A stretch of DNA of 64,000 bases, taken from NCBI GenBank assembly GCA_021842465.1, contig JAKBZN010000012.1, forward strand, positions 1 to 64,000. Reading direction: 5' to 3'. The notes below the pieces were generated by a model, which did not search any database, had not been told where the DNA came from, and saw only the letters and a program-made list of their open reading frames with translations. This DNA is from Pseudomonadota bacterium (GTDB taxonomy: Bacteria; Pseudomonadota; Gammaproteobacteria; Burkholderiales; Burkholderiaceae_F). Shown piece after piece: positions 11,036 to 18,545 of the stretch. The position numbers were made by a program, and so were the translations under genes. Position 1 is the stretch's first letter. Every line of letters begins with the position of its first letter.

Positions 11036-12394
11036 ATGATGAATTGCGAGCAAGAAGCGGCGCGGTGGATGTTGCGGGCGGTGCGCCGGGCGGCACTGTC
11101 GGTGGCCGTCGCGGTGGCAGGGGTCCTGGCGGTGGTTCCGGCGCAGGGCGCCGCGCCGCGCCTACTCGACCGGGTGGTCGCGGTGGTCAACGACGACGTG
11201 ATCACGCAAGGGGAACTGGACTACCGGATGCACCTTGCCGAAGCCCAGCTCGCCCGCCAGCACATTCCGATGCCGCCGGAGGACGTGCTGCGCAAGCAGG
11301 TGCTCGAACGGATGATCCTCGATCGGGCCCAATTGCAGCTCGCGCAGGAGACCGGCCTGCGGGTGGATGACGCGACGGTCAACGCCGCCATCGCCCGCAT
11401 GGCGCAACAGAACGGCATGACCCTGGCGCAGATGCGTACCAAGGTTGAGGCCGACGGCGTGCCGTTCGACCGGTTCCGCGAGGACATGCGCAATGAAATC
11501 ACGATCATGCGGCTGCGCGATCGCGAGGTCGACACGCACATCCAGGTTACGGAAGGCGAGATCGACGACTATCTCGCCACGCAGGCGAAGGCGGCCCACC
11601 GCGGTGAGGAATACGATGTCGCCCAGATCCTGATCGGTGTGCCCGAGGTGGCCAGCCCGGCGTACGTCGAGCGCGCCCGGGCCCAGGCCGAAGACCTGAT
11701 TTCCCAGATCCGGGGGGGCGCCGACTTCGGCCGCCTGGCGGCCGGCTATTCGTCCGCGCCCGAGGCGTTGCAGGGCGGCGATTTGGGATGGCGCACCCTG
11801 GATCGCCTGCCCAGCTTGTTTGCCAACGCGGTGCGCAATCTTTCCCCTGGCGAGATTGCCTTGGTGCGCAGCCCCGTGGGATTCCACATCCTGAAGCTTG
11901 TCGGCAAGCGCGGTGCGGCCGACGGGCAGTTCTCCGACAAGCCGGTGATGCAGATCCACGCCCGGCATATCCTGCTGCGGGTGACCGATGCCATGCCCGA
12001 GGAAGAAGTGGTGCGCCGGTTGCAGGATCTGCGCAAGCGGATCGTGCAGGGGCATGAAAGTTTCGGCGAGCTTGCGCGCCTGTATTCCGCCGATCCCAGC
12101 GCAACCCGGGGCGGCGATCTGGGATGGCTCTACCCCGGGGATACCGTGCCGGCGTTCGAACAGGCGATGGACGCGCTGAAGGTGGGTGAAGTGAGCCAGC
12201 CGGTGAAAAGCCCGTTCGGCTGGCACCTCATCCAGGTACTGGCCAAGCGCGTCGAACAGCCGTCGATCGAGCGGAAGCGGATGGAGGCGCGGCAGGTGCT
12301 GCGCTCGCGCAAGTCCGAGGAGGCGACGCAGGAGTGGCTGCGGCAGTTGCGGGACCGGTCGTACGTCGAATACCGCCTCGGCAACAATCCGTGA
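11036..12394 (+). CDS. surA: Periplasmic chaperone and peptidyl-prolyl isomerase SurA
   Basis: 452-residue outer-membrane-protein chaperone. An N-terminal signal (about residues 12-38, ending AQGAA) precedes the SurA N-domain beginning [20 protein letters not shown]. Two parvulin-type PPIase domains follow, roughly residues 195-300 ([20 protein letters not shown]) and 310-410 ([19 protein letters not shown]). It assists barrel proteins such as the upstream LptD. The gene ends in a 4-base GTGA overlap with pdxA. Confidence 0.96.
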   Translation: MMNCEQEAARWMLRAVRRAALSVAVAVAGVLAVVPAQGAAPRLLDRVVAVVNDDVITQGELDYRMHLAEAQLARQHIPMPPEDVLRKQVLERMILDRAQLQLAQETGLRVDDATVNAAIARMAQQNGMTLAQMRTKVEADGVPFDRFREDMRNEITIMRLRDREVDTHIQVTEGEIDDYLATQAKAAHRGEEYDVAQILIGVPEVASPAYVERARAQAEDLISQIRGGADFGRLAAGYSSAPEALQGGDLGWRTLDRLPSLFANAVRNLSPGEIALVRSPVGFHILKLVGKRGAADGQFSDKPVMQIHARHILLRVTDAMPEEEVVRRLQDLRKRIVQGHESFGELARLYSADPSATRGGDLGWLYPGDTVPAFEQAMDALKVGEVSQPVKSPFGWHLIQVLAKRVEQPSIERKRMEARQVLRSRKSEEATQEWLRQLRDRSYVEYRLGNNP

Positions 12395-13353
12395 CCGTGC
12401 CGCGGATCGCGATCACGACCGGCGAACCGGCGGGAGTCGGCCCGGAAGTGGCGCTGCGCGCCGCCGCGGAATGCGGCGCGCCATGCGATTTGCTCGGCGA
12501 CGCCGCGCTTCTCGAATCGGTGGCGCGCGTGTTGGGCCTCGCCTGGCCACCGGCCGCTCCCGTCCGCGTCGTGCACGAGCCGCTGGCCGTACCGGTGCGC
12601 CCGGGCGAGCCGGATCCGCGCAACGCACCCTATGTGCTGCGGATGCTGGACCGGGCTCTGGCATCCTGGCGCGCCGGCGAGGTCGCCGCGATCGCGACGG
12701 CGCCGGTGCACAAGGCGGTGATCAACGATGCCGGGATCGCGTTTTCCGGGCATACCGAATACCTCGCCGCGGCGACGGCCACGCCCGAGGTCGTGATGAT
12801 GCTGGTGGGCGGGGGGCTGCGCGTGGCGCTTGCGACGACCCATCTCGCCCTCGCGGCCGTGCCGGCGGCGATCACCCGGCCCCGACTCGATGCGGCGCTG
12901 GACATCCTCCATCGCGACCTGCGCGACCGCTTCGGCATCGCACGGCCGCGCATTGCGGTGACAGGTCTGAATCCGCATGCCGGCGAGGGCGGACACATGG
13001 GGCGGGAGGAAATCGACGTCATCGCGCCGGCGCTGACGGCCGCGCAGGCCCGCGGCATCGACGCCAGCGGCCCGTGGCCGGCCGACACCGTGTTTGCCGC
13101 GCAAAAGCGCGAGGGCTCCCGCGCGGACGCGATCCTCGCGATGTACCACGACCAGGGTCTGGCGACGCTCAAGTACGCGAGCTTCGGCGGCGGGGTGAAC
13201 GTCACGCTGGGTCTTCCCCTGCCGCGCACCTCGGCTGATCATGGCACCGCCCTCGACATCGCGGGCCGGGGCGTGGCCGACGCGGGGAGCATGCGGGAGG
13301 CGGTGCATCTGGCGGTCGAACTGGCGGAACGGGAGGCGCGGGGGCATGGATGA
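12391..13353 (+). CDS. pdxA: 4-hydroxythreonine-4-phosphate dehydrogenase PdxA
   Basis: 320-residue NAD-dependent enzyme of pyridoxal-phosphate synthesis. Family motifs are [17 protein letters not shown] at the N-terminus, [24 protein letters not shown] (zinc and substrate region), [15 protein letters not shown], and [13 protein letters not shown]. The GTG at 12391 is chosen because it overlaps the surA stop in the usual GTGA fashion and gives a normal N-terminus; a GTG six bases later is also possible. It overlaps rsmA by eight bases. Confidence 0.95.
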   Translation: MTVPRIAITTGEPAGVGPEVALRAAAECGAPCDLLGDAALLESVARVLGLAWPPAAPVRVVHEPLAVPVRPGEPDPRNAPYVLRMLDRALASWRAGEVAAIATAPVHKAVINDAGIAFSGHTEYLAAATATPEVVMMLVGGGLRVALATTHLALAAVPAAITRPRLDAALDILHRDLRDRFGIARPRIAVTGLNPHAGEGGHMGREEIDVIAPALTAAQARGIDASGPWPADTVFAAQKREGSRADAILAMYHDQGLATLKYASFGGGVNVTLGLPLPRTSADHGTALDIAGRGVADAGSMREAVHLAVELAEREARGHG

Positions 13354-14137
13354 GCACCGCGCGCGGCGCCGTTTCAGCCAGAACTTCCTCCACGACCCCG
13401 GCATCATCGCCCGCATCGTCGCGGCGATCGATCCGCAACCGGGGCAGCACATCGTCGAAATCGGCCCCGGGCTCGGGGCGATCACCGAACACCTGATCGC
13501 GCGCGCGGGGCGCATCGCAGCCGTCGAAATCGACCGCGATCTCGCGGCGCGCCTGCGGGATCGCTTCGAGCCCAGGCAACTGGAATTGATCGAGGCCGAC
13601 GCGCTGACGGTAGATTGGCACGACGTTGCGCGCGCCGGCGAGGGCGCCCTGCGCGTCGTGGGGAACCTGCCGTACCACATCTCGACGCCGTTGCTGTTCG
13701 CGCTGCTGCCGATCGCCGATCGCGTGCGCGACCAGCATTTCATGCTGCAGAAAGAAGTGGTGGACCGCATGGCCGCGCGGCCGGGCGGCAAGGACTATGG
13801 CCGGCTTTCCGTGATGCTGCAATTCCGCTATCGCATCGAGCGCCTTTTTCTGGTTCCGCCCGGCGCCTTTCGCCCCGCGCCTGCGGTGCAGTCGGCGATC
13901 GTACGCATGCGGCCCGTCGCGGCGGCGGACCTCCCGGAGGTCGATGCGGGCACCTTCGCCAAGGTCGTCACCGCCGGGTTCACCCAGCGGCGCAAGACGC
14001 TGCGCAACGCGCTCTCGCAGATTCTGCCCGAGCCAGCGATCGAATCCGCCCAGGTCGATCCCGGCGCGCGTGCGGAAACGCTGGACGTTGCCGCGTTCGT
14101 GCGTCTCGCCCGTGCCGCGCAAGGGACCTCGGCATGA
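13346..14137 (+). CDS. rsmA: 16S rRNA dimethyladenosine transferase RsmA (KsgA)
   Basis: 263-residue SAM-dependent enzyme that dimethylates two adjacent adenines near the 3' end of 16S rRNA. Motifs are [11 protein letters not shown] at the N-terminus, SAM-binding [15 protein letters not shown] near residue 35, and the catalytic NLPYHIS near residue 108. The ATG at 13346 gives [14 protein letters not shown] and lies inside the end of pdxA. It ends in an ATGA overlap with a small membrane-protein gene. The pdxA-rsmA pair is widely conserved. Confidence 0.96.
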   Translation: MDEHRARRRFSQNFLHDPGIIARIVAAIDPQPGQHIVEIGPGLGAITEHLIARAGRIAAVEIDRDLAARLRDRFEPRQLELIEADALTVDWHDVARAGEGALRVVGNLPYHISTPLLFALLPIADRVRDQHFMLQKEVVDRMAARPGGKDYGRLSVMLQFRYRIERLFLVPPGAFRPAPAVQSAIVRMRPVAAADLPEVDAGTFAKVVTAGFTQRRKTLRNALSQILPEPAIESAQVDPGARAETLDVAAFVRLARAAQGTSA

Positions 14138-14355
14138 TGCTTCCCAGCCCGGCCTACCTCGCCGGAATGTTGTTGTTCGGCCTGGTCGGACTTGCCGCCT
14201 TCCGCTACGGCGGAAAGTCCGAGATGCCGGCAGTCAAGTGGATCGGGGCCGCGTTGATGGTCTACCCCTACGCGATCTCGAACACCTGGTTGATCTACGT
14301 CGTCGGCGTGGCGCTCTGCGCCGCGATGTACTGGCTGCGCGACTGGGGCGCCTAG
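14134..14355 (+). CDS. Small conserved-looking inner-membrane protein (73 aa)
   Basis: 73-residue protein translationally coupled to rsmA through ATGA. Two hydrophobic helices are clear, about residues 6-22 (LAGMLLFGLVGLAAF) and 45-66 (ISNTWLIYVVGVALCAAMYW). Between them is a short charged loop with YGGKSEMP and a Tyr-Pro-Tyr segment. The pattern resembles small uncharacterised proteobacterial membrane proteins; I cannot assign a function. It is the last gene before the convergent type IV secretion operon. Confidence 0.7.
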   Translation: MMLPSPAYLAGMLLFGLVGLAAFRYGGKSEMPAVKWIGAALMVYPYAISNTWLIYVVGVALCAAMYWLRDWGA

Positions 14356-14372
14356 CCGGTACGTCGCGGCGC

Positions 14373-14386
14373 CCGGGGTCCCCCGG
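14373..14386. terminator. Possible bidirectional terminator hairpin
   Basis: In the 42-base convergent gap between the small membrane-protein gene and traG there is a perfect CCGGGG-TC-CCCCGG hairpin. It lacks a long T-run on either strand, so it is a weak intrinsic terminator at best. Confidence 0.3.
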
Positions 14387-14397
14387 AGCCTTCCTCG

Positions 14398-16200
14398 TCA
14401 GGAGGACGCCGGGTTTTTGCGGGTGCGCGGTGTCCCGGCGGCCTTGCTTCCTGCTTTGCGGGCCGCGGATTTCGGCGGGCTTTTGGCGCCGCCCCGCGAT
14501 GCGGCGAGCGGGCCCAGGCCGACTGCACGGTAGACGCGTTGGTTCCAGCGCCGTCCCAGGGGCGAATTGACGATCCAGTGGCGGGAGAACGAAATGATCG
14601 ATGCGCGCGCATGCCACGCGGTCATCAGTGCGGTCTCCATCCGCGCGCTGGCGTGATAGAGCGCGCGCCCTTCTCCGTAGACGATGCCCAGGGCGAGGGT
14701 GGGCAGGCCCATGTAGCCGAGGGAGATCGCGATCGACATCGCACGGCCGGCGGACCAGGAGCCGTGCGGCGCGCCGCCGACCAGGGAACCGATCTGCGAC
14801 AGGGCCGGTTCGATGTCCGCCCAGAGATCGAACAGCACGCTCCAGAGGCTGACAAACGAGATCGGGCCGACCATCCAGGCGAGTGCGACGCGCGCCCGGC
14901 CCGGCCAGAGCAGCATCCAGCACCCGATGGTGGAGACGAGAATGGCGATGGTCTTGGCCACGCCCAGGGTGAATGGCAGCACCGATACCACGAGCGTGGA
15001 AAGCGTCCCCAGCATCACCGACGCGATCGTCAGCAGGACGGTGGTGATCGGTTGCTCGAGCCATGTCGTCCGGTTGACGGTGGCGTAGCGGTCGGCGGCG
15101 GGAATGCGTAGCCGCGCCGCGGTTTCGAGAAGCGGCGCCATGGCGAGGGCGCAGTTCGCATCGCTGGTCCGTTGGCACAGGCTGCCGATCGCGGCCTTCG
15201 CTTGGCCGTCGGCGGCAATCCCGGCGGCGGCATCGTAGAACACGGACCTTCCGATCCCGTCGTACAGGTCTTCGATGCGGGAAACCGGCGCCGCGGAATC
15301 GGCCTGCGGGAGCTGCGCACGCAGGATCGCCGCGAGGGCATCGGCATGCCGGATCGCATCGTCGTATGCGGGGGCGTTGTCCAGGCGCCAGGGCAATCCG
15401 GGGCTCGCGCCGGCGTTGCGCAGGCTGAAGGAGATCTGCGCCGGATCGCCCGGCGCGGCGGGGATGCTCCATGGCTGCGCGCCGGCATCGCTGGTGACCT
15501 GGTTGATCAGCGGCGCCTGCGCGCGCAGCAGGGCTCCCAGGTCGATGCCGGCGGCGGCCAGCGCGGCCTGCACCGCCCGGGCCTGGGCCGCGGCGCGCGT
15601 GCCGATCAACTGTGGCGCGTCGGGCGCGGGCGCGAGCAGGCTCGGGAGCAGGCCGCTGGCGGCGATCTGCTGGGCCAGTGCGGGATTGTCGTGCAGGATC
15701 TGCGGCACGATGGTTCGCCGCCAGATGACCTCGTTGGCTTTGAGTTGCGGCTCGTCGAGCAAGGCGGAATCGTGCGCGATCGCATCCACTTGCGCGGCGA
15801 CGCCCGGAACCACGAATGCCGGCCCCTGGTGGGTGAGTGCGCGCAGGCTGACCGCGGCGTTCGCCCCGAGGCGTTCGATCCAGTAGGTCAGGTGGGGCGC
15901 GGCGCCGGTGGGGGTTCCGAAGAGCCGTTCGATTTCGCCCGGCGCGCCGTAATCGAGCGTGGTGAGGTCGACCCGTTGGGGAACCATGGTTAGCACGCTT
16001 GCCAGTGCGAGGCAGGCGAGATGCCGCAGCCAGATGATCGGCTGTCCGGCGATCGCGCTCTGCAGCATCGCGGCGACCAGCCCGGCGGCGGCAAGCAGGT
16101 AGAACAGCCAGGCAAGCGACGGATTCGCGAGCGCTGCATCGATGCGGCCGACGAGGGCATAGGCGCCGGCGGTGAACAGATCGACGAATTGTTCGCCCAT
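14398..16200 (-). CDS. traG: F-type T4SS inner-membrane protein, TraG N-terminal type
   Basis: 600-residue multi-pass protein, last gene of the secretion operon. Hydrophobic helices occur near residues 29-50 and 60-77, a large soluble stretch of about 330 residues follows, and several more helices lie around residues 405-560 (TTVLLTIASVMLGTLSTLVV, then ISFVSLWSVLF). This is the topology of the N-terminal half of F TraG, which is needed for pilus assembly. F TraG is about 940 residues; its C-terminal periplasmic half, used in mating-pair stabilisation and entry exclusion, is absent. The tail is basic (KSPPKSAARKAGSK). The start ATG lies 10 bases from the traH stop. Confidence 0.75.
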   Translation of the reverse strand: MGEQFVDLFTAGAYALVGRIDAALANPSLAWLFYLLAAAGLVAAMLQSAIAGQPIIWLRHLACLALASVLTMVPQRVDLTTLDYGAPGEIERLFGTPTGAAPHLTYWIERLGANAAVSLRALTHQGPAFVVPGVAAQVDAIAHDSALLDEPQLKANEVIWRRTIVPQILHDNPALAQQIAASGLLPSLLAPAPDAPQLIGTRAAAQARAVQAALAAAGIDLGALLRAQAPLINQVTSDAGAQPWSIPAAPGDPAQISFSLRNAGASPGLPWRLDNAPAYDDAIRHADALAAILRAQLPQADSAAPVSRIEDLYDGIGRSVFYDAAAGIAADGQAKAAIGSLCQRTSDANCALAMAPLLETAARLRIPAADRYATVNRTTWLEQPITTVLLTIASVMLGTLSTLVVSVLPFTLGVAKTIAILVSTIGCWMLLWPGRARVALAWMVGPISFVSLWSVLFDLWADIEPALSQIGSLVGGAPHGSWSAGRAMSIAISLGYMGLPTLALGIVYGEGRALYHASARMETALMTAWHARASIISFSRHWIVNSPLGRRWNQRVYRAVGLGPLAASRGGAKSPPKSAARKAGSKAAGTPRTRKNPASS

Positions 16201-16210
16201 GACGCCGCGT

Positions 16211-17554
16211 TCAGTAGTTTGCGAACAACTGCAGCAGGTCGCGCATGCCGAACTGGGGTCCCGATCGGACATTCCCCAGCGCGTCGGCGCGCGTGGCGGT
16301 CTGAGCGCGCACCGCATCCAATGCATCGATCCGGGCACGCGCCAGGCGAGCGCGCGCCTCCTGGGCCTTGGTCAGCACGTTGGCCTCGTCGATGAGGTTT
16401 CCGATCGCCGCATGCAGCCGGGTCTGGCGTGCGCGGATCTCGGACGCGTCGGCGGCGACGCCCGGCTTGACGTCGATGCGGTCGGTGCGTTCGTAGAGAT
16501 CGAGCAGGCGCGAGTACAGTGCACTGACGGAGATCTGCGATGCGAGGGCGTCCTTGTAGAGCGCGCGCGCCGCGGGATCGAGCAGGCGCACGCTTTGGAA
16601 TGCGCCCGATGAGACGGTCGGAAAGGCATCGGCGGGCAGACATCCCGCGGGGTCCGAGGTCGCGGCGAGCAGCGCGTTGCTGTCGCAGGCCCGAATCTGC
16701 GACGGGGCGGTGCCGGAATCGATGCGATCGAGCGCAGCGTGCGACAGCGTGCGATATCGGTCAGCCATCGACGCGACGGTCAGTCGCGGGGCGCGGGTCT
16801 GGAACGCGCCGTTGGCGATGCGTCCATCGGGAAGCAGCGCGAGCAGGGCATCGCCATCGGGCGTCGGGTTCCATGTGGTGTAGCGGCGCAGGAACTCCGC
16901 CGTCGATGCCGTGGCGGCAAGATTCAAATTGCCAAAAAGGTGCCGCACCGAGCAGATCCGGTAGGCGACGGTGGGCGAGGCGCCACTTGCGATTTGCTGC
17001 CCATAGCATTCGTTGCCGGCCTCGGCCATTGTCCTGGCACCGAGGCTTTCACCGCGCGCACGGTCGGCTTGGGCATTGCAGGCCTGCGTGAAGGCGAAAA
17101 AGCGTGCCGCGTATTTCTTGTCCAGCATGTCGAGGACCGATGCGATGGTCGGACTCGCGTAGGAAAGGGTAATGAGATAGTTTGCTGCCGCGGCCTGCGC
17201 CCCGGAGAGCAGCATTTGCCGCAGTTCGGTCAGCAGCTCGGTCGGCGCGAACGTCTGCAGGAAGCCGTTGAAGTCGATTCCCGAACAGCCGAGTTGCACC
17301 GCGCCGCCGAAGGAGACTCCCGCCGAGGTCGATGCCGGGGGCGTGTAGGCAGGTTCTGCTCCCGTACCGAGGATCGCGCCGAGTCGCGAGTCGGACGTCG
17401 ATTCCGAAAACGGCGTGGCGATTCCCGGCGGGAACTGCTGCGCAGAGGCCGCCCAGGGGACGATGAGGATCCAGGGCAGGGCGAGTCGGACGGTGCGGCG
17501 TGCCACGCTGTTCGGGGTTCGCTGCGGTCGATGGCGCACGCGTGGCCGGATCAT
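16211..17554 (-). CDS. traH: F-type T4SS periplasmic pilus-assembly protein TraH
   Basis: 447-residue exported protein. A signal peptide ends at about residue 38 (ASAQQ). The N-terminal motif LGCSGIDFNGFLQTF corresponds to the GCGGID-F signature of TraH. I count six cysteines in the mature part, in contexts such as QACNAQ, NECYGQ and RICSVRH, consistent with a disulfide-bonded protein. The last 100 residues are helical and charged, with an Arg/Ala-rich coiled-coil-like run. It overlaps the upstream shortened traF by four bases (ATGA). In F, TraH is needed for pilus extension. Confidence 0.8.
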   Translation of the reverse strand: MIRPRVRHRPQRTPNSVARRTVRLALPWILIVPWAASAQQFPPGIATPFSESTSDSRLGAILGTGAEPAYTPPASTSAGVSFGGAVQLGCSGIDFNGFLQTFAPTELLTELRQMLLSGAQAAAANYLITLSYASPTIASVLDMLDKKYAARFFAFTQACNAQADRARGESLGARTMAEAGNECYGQQIASGASPTVAYRICSVRHLFGNLNLAATASTAEFLRRYTTWNPTPDGDALLALLPDGRIANGAFQTRAPRLTVASMADRYRTLSHAALDRIDSGTAPSQIRACDSNALLAATSDPAGCLPADAFPTVSSGAFQSVRLLDPAARALYKDALASQISVSALYSRLLDLYERTDRIDVKPGVAADASEIRARQTRLHAAIGNLIDEANVLTKAQEARARLARARIDALDAVRAQTATRADALGNVRSGPQFGMRDLLQLFANY

Positions 17555-17979
17555 GGACCGATTCCCGGAGGCGGGTTCGTGGGAGTCGTCGCGGCGCCGT
17601 CGGGAGAATTTTCCTGCTGCAGCGCGGTCATGCGTTGCGCAACGTACGCGGCGACGGAAAGCGTCTTTCGTTGTGCCCGAATCCACGCCCGGATGTTGTC
17701 GTCGGTGGGATCGAGCAGCGCGCGCACGGCTTCGCGCGGAGGCTTTCCGTAACCGGCGAGGAATGCGGAAATTTCCGCATCGAGGCGTTGCTTGCGCAGT
17801 CCGTTCAGCACTCGTTGTGCCGCGGTCGTGCACCGCGTCCAACCGGGTCGCAGCGCGGACTCGCAGTCGGCGATGCGGGGTCCCGGGTTCCCGGCCGGGG
17901 TCGGCCACGGTTGCGCCAGGCTCCGGTCGGAGCCGAACAGGGTGCACCAGGCGAAAAGCAGGAGGATCGGTCGGCGCAT
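17551..17979 (-). CDS. Shortened TraF-like periplasmic protein without thioredoxin-like domain
   Basis: 142-residue exported protein. A signal peptide covers about residues 1-22 (cleavage near SLAQ). The segment AVRALLDPTDDNIRAWIRAQ around residues 84-103 matches the pattern of the N-terminal domain of F TraF, where ALYEAILYPGVDNFVKYFRL occurs. Normal TraF is about 250 residues and continues into a thioredoxin-like domain; here the protein stops after 40 more residues, and the stop overlaps the traH start (ATGA), so this is not a visible frameshift. Its position just before traH also fits TraF. The identification rests on a short motif plus synteny. Confidence 0.5.
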   Translation of the reverse strand: MRRPILLLFAWCTLFGSDRSLAQPWPTPAGNPGPRIADCESALRPGWTRCTTAAQRVLNGLRKQRLDAEISAFLAGYGKPPREAVRALLDPTDDNIRAWIRAQRKTLSVAAYVAQRMTALQQENSPDGAATTPTNPPPGIGP

Positions 17980-17993
17980 TGCGGGCCCCGCGT

Positions 17994-18545
17994 TCAGCGC
18001 TCGCGAGGCCCGAACACCTGGGCGTCGATCGCGACGTCCGCCAGCGGATCCGGAATCGATGGAGGACGGAGGCGGGCATGCCGGTGCCGGTAGTGGCTGG
18101 GACGCTTCCGGCCTGCGACTCGGGGCTCCCGCACCGATGGCGACCGGTGTCCGCGATGCGACGCCGCTGCCGGAGGATCGAGGTCGCCGGCACCGCCCGG
18201 CTTCGCGGCCGGCGTTGCTTCCGTCCGGTCCGCGGGATGGCGGTTCTGCGATGCGCCCCGGACGGTCGGTTCCGGCGGTGGAAGGGGGGCTTGCGTTGCT
18301 CCGATCGCGGCGCTTTGCGGAGGCGCAGCGCGGCCGGTCCCGAGGTGGACGGGTTCGATCCGTTCGGCTGCGATCCCCACCGGGGTGGCGGGATGATTCC
18401 ATCGATCTGCGGCGCCAAGGGGAATGCGGAGGAGCCGTGGGGCGATCACGACAAGCGCGGCGAGCCCGACGATCGCACCGGCTGCCCGGATTCGTGCCCG
18501 GCGCCGCCCGGCCGCCGGATCGATCGAAAGATCCGGAAGTTTCAC
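17994..18545 (-). CDS. Bitopic Pro/Arg-rich protein at the trbI position of the T4SS operon
   Basis: 183-residue protein starting at a GTG that overlaps the traC stop (GTGA). A basic N-terminus (GRRRARIRAAG) is followed by one hydrophobic helix at about residues 24-42 (IVGLAALVVIAPRLL). About 100 residues of Pro-, Ala- and Arg-rich low-complexity sequence come next, then a short tail ending DVAIDAQVFGPRER. In F-type operons TrbI, also a one-helix membrane protein, sits directly after traC. No convincing sequence match to TrbI is visible. It could equally be a VirB10-type membrane anchor. Function unknown. Confidence 0.55.
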   Translation of the reverse strand: MKLPDLSIDPAAGRRRARIRAAGAIVGLAALVVIAPRLLRIPLGAADRWNHPATPVGIAAERIEPVHLGTGRAAPPQSAAIGATQAPLPPPEPTVRGASQNRHPADRTEATPAAKPGGAGDLDPPAAASHRGHRSPSVREPRVAGRKRPSHYRHRHARLRPPSIPDPLADVAIDAQVFGPRER

